Positions 8,300 through 15,306 of a stretch of 36,447 bases of DNA are shown here, piece after piece. The position numbers and the translations under genes were made by a program. Within the stretch, counting starts at the first letter, position 1; the number at the start of each line of letters is the position of its first letter. Source of the DNA: CAZSSM01 sp964609385 (GTDB lineage: Bacteria > Planctomycetota > Planctomycetia > Isosphaerales > Isosphaeraceae); NCBI GenBank assembly GCA_964609385.1, contig CAZSSM010000069.1:1-36447 (forward strand). The letters run 5' to 3'. The notes under the pieces are model-generated. The model was not told the DNA's origin. It made no database searches and was given only the letters and a program-made list of their open reading frames with translations.

Positions 8300-9442
8300 A
8301 TGGTGCGACCGCGATCAGTCTGGAGTCCTCGGTCCGCGCTTTTGAGCGTCGGATCCCGTTTCGTCCTCCTGGGTGGACTCTTGTTCGTCGGCTCCGTCGC
8401 TGTGCGAGCCGGTGAAGAGGATCCCACTGCCGACCTTTCGAGCAGATTTGCTAAACCGGCGGGCAGGCTGGCCGTGCTCGACCGCGACGTCGTCCAGATC
8501 GGCGGCGACTGGCAGGTCGACTATCGGATCCGGACCGCGATGCGGCTCGATGTGGCCGCCGACCAGATCGCCGCGCACTTGCACGGGACGATCTCCAACG
8601 CGCGGATCCCTGATCTGGACCAGCCGAGACCGATCCAGATCGGCCTCAGTGGCGGCCGCGCCTGGGGCTACTGCCCGATCCCCAACGATGATCCCGAGGA
8701 CGACAAGTATTTCGGCCTCGGCATGCTCCTACAAGTCTGGCCCGACGACGGTCGCGCCACTCCGAAGCCGCCCGAGGATCGCGGTCAGGCGATGCTCGAA
8801 CCGCTACAAAGAGACCCCGGCGAACTGGTCCGCGTCCGGATCCGCCTGGCTTATGATCAGATGTTGTACGGCGACTACGATCCGCCGTTGGGTCGGCCCG
8901 AGTTCCGGCTCGATCTCGGCCCGGCCTCGATCGTCGACCAGCTCCCGTTGGACCAGCCCCAACGCATCACGCAGGCCGACCAGGTCTGGTCCGAGCCGAA
9001 AGAGGATTACCGGAGCGTGGAGTATTACGTCTCGCCGCCGGACAGCCTGCATCTGCACGCGCATCTGACCGACGCCCAGCAGGCGAGCCGGCACCACTAT
9101 CGGTTCGACGACGTTCCGGTCCGCTACGACACGCCGATGCGGCTCCGGTTCAGCTACCTGATCGCCCCGGGGACTCAGACACCCTTGTCGTTCAGCGTCG
9201 TGCAATCCCAGATCGGTCCCGATCGGCGCTGGCGGCCCCCATTGCCCGACGGTCGCTTCGAGGAATGTCTGCCCGAACAGGGGCGTTGGGTGCATGTCGA
9301 GCGAATCATCCACACCACGACGAAGACCAACACGCTCCGCCTCGACTTCCAGCTCAACGGTCGCAAGAGCTGCATCGGCGAGGCCTGGATCGACGACGTC
9401 TCGCTGGAACCGCTGGACAACCCCGACCCGGACAACCCCTGA
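8300..9442 (+). CDS. Exported protein of unknown function
   Basis: 380 aa from ATG 8300, supported by GGGGAG seven bases upstream; the frame is open much further upstream but that extension has no protein-like features. A signal peptide is evident (basic MVRPRSVWSPR, then FVLLGGLLFVGSVAVRAGEE with a probable cut after VRA). The mature part is mixed alpha/beta with many Asp and Arg and ends in a beta-sandwich-like segment (TLRLDFQLNGRKS, then GEAWIDDVSLEPLD), which resembles carbohydrate-binding or jelly-roll modules. I do not recognise a catalytic motif. Likely secreted or periplasmic. Confidence 0.75.
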   Translation: MVRPRSVWSPRSALLSVGSRFVLLGGLLFVGSVAVRAGEEDPTADLSSRFAKPAGRLAVLDRDVVQIGGDWQVDYRIRTAMRLDVAADQIAAHLHGTISNARIPDLDQPRPIQIGLSGGRAWGYCPIPNDDPEDDKYFGLGMLLQVWPDDGRATPKPPEDRGQAMLEPLQRDPGELVRVRIRLAYDQMLYGDYDPPLGRPEFRLDLGPASIVDQLPLDQPQRITQADQVWSEPKEDYRSVEYYVSPPDSLHLHAHLTDAQQASRHHYRFDDVPVRYDTPMRLRFSYLIAPGTQTPLSFSVVQSQIGPDRRWRPPLPDGRFEECLPEQGRWVHVERIIHTTTKTNTLRLDFQLNGRKSCIGEAWIDDVSLEPLDNPDPDNP

Positions 9443-9513
9443 ACCCCAACCCTTCAGGCCAGCCCGCCTTGGGCGAGATCCAACTCCAGAGGAGAGGGCT
9501 AGGTTGAGACGAA

Positions 9514-9535
9514 GGGCCGGATACCACTCCGGCCC
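9514..9535. terminator. 8-bp GC hairpin
   Basis: GGGCCGGA (9514-9521) pairs perfectly with TCCGGCCC (9528-9535) around a 6-nt loop, 71 nt after the stop of the plus-strand gene. It lacks a T-tract. Confidence 0.45.
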
Positions 9536-9664
9536 CGCCATGTCGACAAGTGCAACGTATCCACAATCGGCCGGATTGACAAAGAGCGAACGGGGCCAAC
9601 ATCAGCCACCGCGTCGCCAAGGTAGCATCGCGCGGGTCTGACCGTCGGTACGCAGCAACACGCT

Positions 9665-9699
9665 CGATGGGGCCCTGGAACTGGTCGATGGCCCCATCG
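9665..9699. terminator. 10-bp perfect stem-loop
   Basis: CGATGGGGCC (9665-9674) pairs with GGCCCCATCG (9690-9699), loop 15 nt. It sits midway in the convergent gap and is probably a terminator or transcript-end stabiliser for either strand. Confidence 0.45.
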
Positions 9700-9757
9700 T
9701 AAACCGACCCGCCGGATGGACGTCATCGGAAGCCCATCGCCCATGCGATTCCGGGCC

Positions 9758-9772
9758 GACCGGTCGCCGGTC
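9758..9772 (+). terminator. Small terminator-like hairpin
   Basis: GACCGG, 3-nt loop TCG, CCGGTC, followed on the plus strand by TTTC. It abuts the stop codon of the minus-strand gene ending at 9775, and is oriented to stop plus-strand transcripts from the gene ending at 9442. Confidence 0.35.
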
Positions 9773-9774
9773 TT

Positions 9775-11022
9775 TCAGAGGATCTCGGGCCGGGCCCGAC
9801 GCTTGGCCTTGGACCGGCTCCTGAGATAAAACATAGTTACACAAGCAAGAATTATAGCACAAGAAAAACCAATAACTATTGCACAGGTAGTCCATATTTT
9901 CCACTTCATCAAAACTTTGGAGTGTTCTGGAATAGTCGTCGTTGGCAGGCTGGGAGCAGGTTGCTCGATGTAGCCGACCCAGAAACCGGGGTCGGTGTCG
10001 GGATGACGCCCTTGCTCGAGACGCTCCACCATGAACGCCGTGCGCACCGCCTGCCATGACTCGGCCTCGCGACGATGCTTGTCGAAGGCCGAGCCAAGCA
10101 GCGAGTCGGCGGTCTCTTCGACGAAGTCCGGGCGGAACAGCTTTGCTTTCAGGGCCTCTCCGCGCGGGGCATCGGGCACCAGTGAGCCATGACCGGCCTC
10201 GATCAGCTCGACGCAGCGGAGCCTGGCGAGGTAGGCCAAGGAGTTGCGACCACCATTGCGTCCCGGTTCGAAGCCCTTCGAATCGCAGCATAGGGCCAGG
10301 GTCAGGGTGTAGAAGATGTCAAAGCTCTCCCAGGCGTCGCCCAGCACGATCAACCCGGTCAGGCCCCGAACCGCCTCATGGGCCTCCTCGGGATCGACCT
10401 GTGTGCAGTAGATGTCTTCGTATTCGCGTCCCATCATATTGGGGAGGTGATCGTTCCAGGTGCTGAATTCTCCAGGATCGATGATCCACTCGATCGCACA
10501 CAACTGCCAACGTTCGCGACCGAAGTGGGCCTCGGGGTTGATCTCCAGGGCGCGGGCGATCGCCTCTCGGGCCTGCTCGACTTCAGCGATCCGCGACCGA
10601 TCGGCGCCCTGCCTCAACCAACGGTGGACCGAGAACGTTCCGAGGTTGGCATGGTATCGGTATTCGTGCTCTGGGACTTCGGGCAACGAAGGGTCGAGCG
10701 TATCGAGCTGGACCCGTTTGCGGGCCATCCAGGCGATCGCCTCCTCGTTCCGTCCGAGCCGATCACAGGCGACGGCGGCGTCATCGTAGGCTTCGAGGTC
10801 CTCGGGATGGCATTCCAGATGGTCGGTGACGCGGTCCAGTCGCATCTCGTAATAGAGAGGCGGGTTCCTGGGAAACCGTCCGGTGATGACCGCGACGATG
10901 TCGCTCATGCCGCTGGCCTCAGCGGCGGCGGTGTCCGAATCCCAGAGGCAAGCCTGGGCCGAGACGGCCAGTCCGATCAGCACCAGCCCTGCGAAGACCA
11001 TCCACCCAGGTCGAATCAGCAT
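9775..11022 (-). CDS. Membrane-anchored TPR-like protein, unknown function
   Basis: 415 aa. An N-terminal signal peptide (MVFAGLVLIGLAVSAQA, followed by CLWDSD) exports it; the Cys just after the hydrophobic core could make it a lipoprotein, though the lipobox is imperfect. The middle has TPR-like helices (LEAYDDAAVACDRLGRNEEA, then AREAIARALEINPEAHFGRE). A C-terminal membrane helix (about 378-402) and the basic tail RSRSKAKRRARPEIL suggest the extreme C-terminus is cytoplasmic. AAGGAGGGAG upstream of ATG 11022 secures the start. Codons of the C-terminal membrane helix are strikingly AT-rich (9820-9920) compared with the rest. A specific partner or function cannot be named. Confidence 0.75.
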   Translation of the reverse strand: MLIRPGWMVFAGLVLIGLAVSAQACLWDSDTAAAEASGMSDIVAVITGRFPRNPPLYYEMRLDRVTDHLECHPEDLEAYDDAAVACDRLGRNEEAIAWMARKRVQLDTLDPSLPEVPEHEYRYHANLGTFSVHRWLRQGADRSRIAEVEQAREAIARALEINPEAHFGRERWQLCAIEWIIDPGEFSTWNDHLPNMMGREYEDIYCTQVDPEEAHEAVRGLTGLIVLGDAWESFDIFYTLTLALCCDSKGFEPGRNGGRNSLAYLARLRCVELIEAGHGSLVPDAPRGEALKAKLFRPDFVEETADSLLGSAFDKHRREAESWQAVRTAFMVERLEQGRHPDTDPGFWVGYIEQPAPSLPTTTIPEHSKVLMKWKIWTTCAIVIGFSCAIILACVTMFYLRSRSKAKRRARPEIL

Positions 11023-11070
11023 AATCGCTCCCTCCTTTATGTCGGCTCGATCGCTCTGTCACAATCTGCT

Positions 11071-11102
11071 TTGAGGATACGGTCTCTGACAAATATCCTC
11101 AA
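11071..11102 (-). promoter_or_regulatory. Promoter-like pair built into a 9-bp inverted repeat
   Basis: TTGAGGATA and TATCCTCAA (11071-11079 and 11094-11102) are perfect inverted copies separated by 14 nt. Read on the minus strand they provide TTGAGG as -35 and TATCCT as -10 with a 17-nt spacer, about 50-80 nt upstream of ATG 11022. The symmetry suggests an operator overlapping the promoter; an RNA hairpin is the alternative. Confidence 0.4.
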
Positions 11103-11246
11103 TCCGCTCATCTCCGAATTCCGGCGGATATCGAGATCGGGTGGCGGAAGGTGTTCCATGATAAGCGATGGAGGCTCATACTTCTGATTTGATGTGGGCC
11201 TCAAGGCGACCTTGGCCCCAATATTGGGACCGAGGCCGGCACAGTA

Positions 11247-11786
11247 TCAGATGGCGGGTGACCGCGCCACATCAGCCCAGAGGACATATTTCTGGTCCGC
11301 TTGTAGGGCCTCGTTTAGCGAGACATGCGGCTTGAGTTCACGGACGTGGGTGGCGACCTCCTGGGCGTCGGTGACCGCTTCGCGCGACCGGACCCAAGCC
11401 GCAGTCGCGAGACGCTCCAGCTCAGCCACCTTGCGATGTGCGGTGAGTTCGCAGGCGAGACGAATGAACTCTCCCTGCTCGGGTGGCAAGGTGGCCTTTC
11501 GGGTTACATAAGACACCATCGGCCCCGGTCGGAGCGACGGGCCATAACCATGGGCAATCAGCTCGGTCCGAATCGCGTCGTAGCTCTTCATCTCTTCCAA
11601 CTCCTCCTCCAGGTCGAAGGAGTAGGGGCCGTGTTTGTAGAGGATGTACTGAAAGGGGACTTCGATCCGGTCGGAGGCATCGAGCAGGAAAAGAGTCTTC
11701 TGAACGTGGGTCTTGCCCGACCAACGGTCCTGGCGGGACAGTTCCTGAACGACCTTCAGAACGAGGGCGTGCTTGTTAAAGTCCAT
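11247..11786 (-). CDS. YwgA-like protein (partner of HD phosphohydrolase)
   Basis: 179 aa from ATG 11786, chosen over ATG 11798 because GGAGG (11792-11796) lies five bases before it. The N-terminus KVVQELSRQDRWSGKTHVQK, then TLFLLDASD and YKHGPYSFDLEEELEEM resembles the YwgA family and, more distantly, the Panacea/SocA-type (DUF4065) fold of antitoxin-like proteins. No catalytic site is evident. It follows the HD-domain gene by 32 nt; in Bacillus the ywgA and ywfO (HD) genes are neighbours as well, so the pairing is probably functional. Role inferred: regulator or cofactor of the HD enzyme. Confidence in the gene is high, in the family assignment moderate. Confidence 0.75.
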   Translation of the reverse strand: MDFNKHALVLKVVQELSRQDRWSGKTHVQKTLFLLDASDRIEVPFQYILYKHGPYSFDLEEELEEMKSYDAIRTELIAHGYGPSLRPGPMVSYVTRKATLPPEQGEFIRLACELTAHRKVAELERLATAAWVRSREAVTDAQEVATHVRELKPHVSLNEALQADQKYVLWADVARSPAI

Positions 11787-11791
11787 CCGGA

Positions 11792-11796
11792 CCTCC
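11792..11796 (-). promoter_or_regulatory. Shine-Dalgarno deciding the YwgA-like start
   Basis: GGAGG on the minus strand, 5 nt before ATG 11786. It overlaps the competing upstream in-frame ATG (11798), which itself has no Shine-Dalgarno. Confidence 0.5.
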
Positions 11797-11818
11797 ATGC
11801 GGTGTTGGGGGGTGGAAC

Positions 11819-13132
11819 TTAGCCGAGCAGCTGGTGGACGCGGTCATCCATCCATTTCTTGGCGTTGGTCTTCTCGGTCGCCTCGACGAAGATAAGGCCG
11901 AACTCAACCGGGGGGAGGTTGGCGATCACCTCGGAGACCTGTTGCGAGCGGACGATATCGCCCGACTCGGTGACGACCGGGAAGTCGTTCGCTTCCCCCT
12001 TCGGCCCGTAGACGTCCAGCCGGACTCGCTCGGCGTCAAACTTGTCGACAGCCGCCTCGTAAAGTCTCGCGAGAATTTCCGGCTCCCTCTTTCGATGTCC
12101 GGGAACCAGCTTGTAGATCGTCCGGAAGTGCTCGCGACCGACGAGACGAGCGGCATGCCGATACAAATCGTGGGATGGATCGAGGTACACGGCCCTCAGT
12201 TCCGCGATGATTCGGCTGTCGGAATGTTTCTGGATCTCGCTCCAATCGCTAGGGAGTCGACCGTCGGGGAGCCAGTCCTTCAGGAAGTCTTTGAGATGGA
12301 GGTCGTACGCGCGTCGGACATCGTGAAAATAGACTTGGGTAAACATAAAATAACGGGCAAGCAGGAGGGCCTCGGCCGAGTAAATCCCACCGATGTCTAA
12401 GCCCAGGGCAACCTCGTCGGTCGTATCGTCGATGACTACCCGGAGGCCGTCGATCAGGCGATCGGGGTCGAATCGGCCATAGCCTACGCCGGCATGCCAC
12501 GAGTCCCGCAGGAGGTAGTCGATGCGATCGGCGCCGAAGGTGTTGCCCGTGATGATTTCGCTCAGGAGAAACTTCCACGGTGAAAGCTTAAAGTCAGGCT
12601 CAACCTTGGCGCGTTTCCGGACGTCCCACGCCAGGTCGACCACATCCTTAGGATCAATGCGCGGGCGTGGGTCCTGGAGAATCGAGGCGATCTCCGTGCT
12701 GCGGAGGATTTCTACGGTCAGCCGCTCATGGTTCCAACCCGCTGGGAGGAGTTCATCCTCAGCAGCATGAGAAAAGGGAAGATGCCCAACATCATGAAGT
12801 AGCGCAGCGACTCGGACCACTCCACGCCAGTAATCGAGACTCTTGGGTAAAAGTTCCTCCGGGATGCGCTGGCGGACCGGATCAGGGACTCTATCCTCAA
12901 GAAAAATTCGACCAAAGATGCGATCAGCAACCGCCATGACACCGATCGAGTGTTCGAAGCGGGTGTGTCGTGCCCCGGGATAAACTTGATAGCACATTGC
13001 CAACTGATGGATGTCCCGCAGCCGCTGGAACGGGCCCGAGTCGATCAACGCCTTCTCAACGTTGTCGAATGCGACGAAACCGTGGATCCCGTCGCGAACC
13101 TTATGGCGGAGCGTTCCCGTCGCGATCCTCAT
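11819..13132 (-). CDS. HD-domain phosphohydrolase, dGTPase/SAMHD1-like (YwfO type)
   Basis: 437 aa. HD-superfamily metal ligands are visible: H in ARHTRFEHSIGVM (about 56-61), LLHDVGHLPFSH (HD at 113-114), and the distal Asp in FGADRIDYLLRDS (about 202). The opening DGIHGFVAFDNVEKALID and FQRLRDIHQL are typical of the YwfO/SAMHD1-like branch, whose members hydrolyse dNTPs or related nucleotides. No nucleotide-binding fusion domain is present. A -10-like TACAAT lies at 13157-13162 on the minus strand, about 25 nt before ATG, and there is no clear Shine-Dalgarno, so a short or absent leader is possible. It forms a pair with the YwgA-like gene. A phage-defence nucleotide-depletion role is conceivable but unproven. 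Confidence 0.88.
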   Translation of the reverse strand: MRIATGTLRHKVRDGIHGFVAFDNVEKALIDSGPFQRLRDIHQLAMCYQVYPGARHTRFEHSIGVMAVADRIFGRIFLEDRVPDPVRQRIPEELLPKSLDYWRGVVRVAALLHDVGHLPFSHAAEDELLPAGWNHERLTVEILRSTEIASILQDPRPRIDPKDVVDLAWDVRKRAKVEPDFKLSPWKFLLSEIITGNTFGADRIDYLLRDSWHAGVGYGRFDPDRLIDGLRVVIDDTTDEVALGLDIGGIYSAEALLLARYFMFTQVYFHDVRRAYDLHLKDFLKDWLPDGRLPSDWSEIQKHSDSRIIAELRAVYLDPSHDLYRHAARLVGREHFRTIYKLVPGHRKREPEILARLYEAAVDKFDAERVRLDVYGPKGEANDFPVVTESGDIVRSQQVSEVIANLPPVEFGLIFVEATEKTNAKKWMDDRVHQLLG

Positions 13133-13242
13133 AAAGGCAAAACACGCACTGTACTATTGTATCACCACGGTCAAGATCAACCAGGTGGCGATCGGGGCTT
13201 CGCCTCGATCAACTCCAGATCGGCCTGGCAGGCTATCGGATT

Positions 13243-13731
13243 TCAGGCGGTGTGGCCGGGTCCGTCGAGGGCCTCGAAGGCGTGGGGATAGTGGGTGATC
13301 TGGGGCGGTCGGCGGTCGTCGGACCAGACAACGGCCACGACGTCGAACCGGAAGGGGACCTCGGGGATCCCGTAGCGCTTGGTGAACCGGAGGGCGGCGC
13401 GGGTCAGGGTCCGACGCTTGGCGTCGTTGATCGCCTCGAAGGGCTCGCCCTGGCGCCGAGTCTTGACCTCGACGAAAACGAGCACGTCGCCGTCGCGGGC
13501 GATCAGGTCGATCTCGCCGCTGCCGATCCGATAACCGCGGGCCAGGATCCGGAGTCCGAGCCGCTTCAGATGCCGCTCGGCAGCCCGTTCGCCCCGAGCC
13601 CCCAGCCGTTGGCGAGCGGTCCGCTCGGGATAGTCATCCGCCTCGGCGTCGGTCCTCGGGGTCCAGGCCCGCGCGATCCGCGACCCAAGCGTCTCGAAGA
13701 ACCGGAGCGGCGACGGCAAGGGCGAAGACAA
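13243..13731 (-). CDS. yraN: YraN/UPF0102 family endonuclease-like protein
   Basis: 162 aa. The restriction-endonuclease-like PD-(D/E)XK fold is shown by RLGARGERAAERHLKRLG, then the core GEIDLIARDGDVLVFVEVK (E73, D75, E88, K90) and the C-terminal FRFDVVAV. This family is near-universal in bacteria and often adjacent to ribosome or tRNA-modification genes; its natural role is poorly known. The N-terminal ~40 residues before the core are longer than usual. The start is TTG at 13731 with GGAG nine bases upstream; no in-frame ATG precedes the core, so TTG is the best choice. Confidence 0.88.
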   Translation of the reverse strand: MSSPLPSPLRFFETLGSRIARAWTPRTDAEADDYPERTARQRLGARGERAAERHLKRLGLRILARGYRIGSGEIDLIARDGDVLVFVEVKTRRQGEPFEAINDAKRRTLTRAALRFTKRYGIPEVPFRFDVVAVVWSDDRRPPQITHYPHAFEALDGPGHTA

Positions 13732-13875
13732 CGCGGCGGGCTCCAGCGATCGAGGGGACCCTCGAGGCCCGTCAAGACGAGCCCTCCAGTCCTCGGGGAC
13801 GGGGCGGACCTCAGAGACGAGGGGGGCTCGAGGGGCAGGGGGAACAGGACATCGAAAACCCCAACGGAGAGGATC

Positions 13876-14550
13876 TCAAGCGCCTTCGCGGAGAATCCGG
13901 AGCAGGATCGGCGGACGGCCGTCGGTCTCGGCACCATCCTCGGCTGGGTCGGTGATATATAGGACGAACCACCAGAGTCGGACGAGCCGAACTTGGAGCG
14001 GAGCCTGAACCGCGACACCGCCGCCATCGTCGTCCGGATCGGGCCGGCAGAATGGGATCGCGCAGAGCTGGCCGACCTCGTCGCGTCGCGCTAGGGCGTC
14101 GCCACGCTCGACCAGCGCCTTGGCGAACCGATCGGCGGCGACGGTTGATTCGGCATCCAAGCGGGCCAGCTCGGTGACGAGATCCTCGTGGGCTTGGGTG
14201 GTCCGAAGCAACCCTAAAGCATGGGGGGTCCCGTCGGATTCCGACCGGGACGCCCCGCGCTCCGAGTCGGAGCATACCGGCTCGTTGGATCCGCCCTGGG
14301 CCTTGTACTCGCGGATCGCCTTGAGGATGTCGTGAACCTTGAGTCGGCCCAGCTTGCCGCGATCGACCTGCTCCAATGCCGGGGCGATCCGGCTCCGGAG
14401 CTGCTCCAGCCGCTCCAGCCGCGCCGACTCCTGACGCTCCAAGAGGTGCAGGGCCGCGTCCAGGACCGCCTCGGGCGTCTCGTGCTCGCCGATCTCGATC
14501 AGCCGCGCGATCCGATGCCGGAGCGACTCGGGCAACTGCGATTCGACCAT
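13876..14550 (-). CDS. Apparent ParD-ParE antitoxin-toxin fusion
   Basis: 224 aa. Residues 5-68 match ParD/CopG-type antitoxins: SQLPESLRHRIARLIEIGE, ETPEAVLDAALHLLERQES, LEQLRSRIAPALEQVDRG. A Ser/Glu-rich linker follows. Residues about 118-224 look like a diverged ParE/RelE-fold toxin: QAHEDLVTELARLDAES, AADRFAKALVERGDALARR, and a strand pair VRLVRLWWFVLYITD and PPILLRILREGA, which correspond to the usual VGRYLIFYRV and IEILRVLHGAR. The acidic insert DPDDDGGG lies between. ParDE genes are normally separate, and the toxin inhibits DNA gyrase. The ParD half is a confident reading; the ParE half is inference from pattern. The start ATG 14550 has only a weak GGGA upstream. Confidence 0.75.
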   Translation of the reverse strand: MVESQLPESLRHRIARLIEIGEHETPEAVLDAALHLLERQESARLERLEQLRSRIAPALEQVDRGKLGRLKVHDILKAIREYKAQGGSNEPVCSDSERGASRSESDGTPHALGLLRTTQAHEDLVTELARLDAESTVAADRFAKALVERGDALARRDEVGQLCAIPFCRPDPDDDGGGVAVQAPLQVRLVRLWWFVLYITDPAEDGAETDGRPPILLRILREGA

Positions 14551-14790
14551 GACCCATTCCCAGCGATCCGGAGGAACAACGGCTGAGGCGCCTCGGTCCG
14601 GATCTCAAGGGATCGGCGAGGCAGACCCCCGTGACGCGATCAGGCACGACGGAACGCGACGTATGCGACGAAGGCTCGACATCTTAAGCGAACGACCAGC
14701 CAAAGTCGCCATCACCCGGAGGAAAACTGGCCCGATCAGACCGAAGGATCGCTCACCCGTGCGTACTAGCATGACGGAGGGCGGACCGGC

Positions 14791-15144
14791 TCAGCGGCCC
14801 ACGCCGAGGCTCCGCTCGACCTCGTTGGCGCGACGACTGAATCCGCCCAGGCCCAGCCCTCCGTCGGAGAAGAAGGTGTCGCTCGGCGACGGGCCGCTGG
14901 ACAGGTCGTCGGACCAAAGGCTTGTGCCAGCCGAGCGTTCCTCCGGCAACGGATTGCCGGGCAGCTCCTCAGTCGAGAGCAGCGTGCCCGACGCCTGCGG
15001 GCCGCCGCGGTTCCAGAGGTTCGAGCCCGGCCCGCAGCCGGTCATCAGCAGCACGGCCGCGACAAGTCCGACGGCCGGCCATACCCCGACCCCGAACGTG
15101 TCCCGTCGGTCGGATTGGTGGTGATCGTTGCCCAACGTGCTCAT
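14791..15144 (-). CDS. Small lipoprotein
   Basis: 117 aa from ATG 15144. A signal peptide with lipobox LMTGC is present (VWPAVGLVAAVLLMTGC), so the mature protein begins with Cys and is attached to a membrane. The mature part is low-complexity (GSNLWNRGGPQ, then TEELPGNPLPEE) and ends in RRANEVERSLGVGR. The frame is open further upstream (to 15285), but that part has no signal features, whereas ATG 15144 starts an evident signal peptide. No family recognised; function unknown. Confidence 0.65.
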   Translation of the reverse strand: MSTLGNDHHQSDRRDTFGVGVWPAVGLVAAVLLMTGCGPGSNLWNRGGPQASGTLLSTEELPGNPLPEERSAGTSLWSDDLSSGPSPSDTFFSDGGLGLGGFSRRANEVERSLGVGR

Positions 15145-15306
15145 CGCCTTTACGCGCCCCTCGGACGGCTCCGACGATCGTCCCGGCCCATCGAGATCCG
15201 GTTGCCGGCGGACGCCCGGGCCCGCCTTCGGTTGGTGCTGGGGCGACCCGAGACGTCGCGGATCGTCGACCGGGCAACCTGCCAAGGGGCGATCCGGCTG
15301 TCCAGA

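Larger units (their letters stand above)
9443..9774. other. Convergent intergenic region with three hairpins
   Basis: The gap lies between the ends of two convergent genes. It contains stem-loops at 9514-9535, 9665-9699 and 9758-9772 (listed separately) and no coding potential. Bidirectional termination is the simplest role. Confidence 0.5.
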
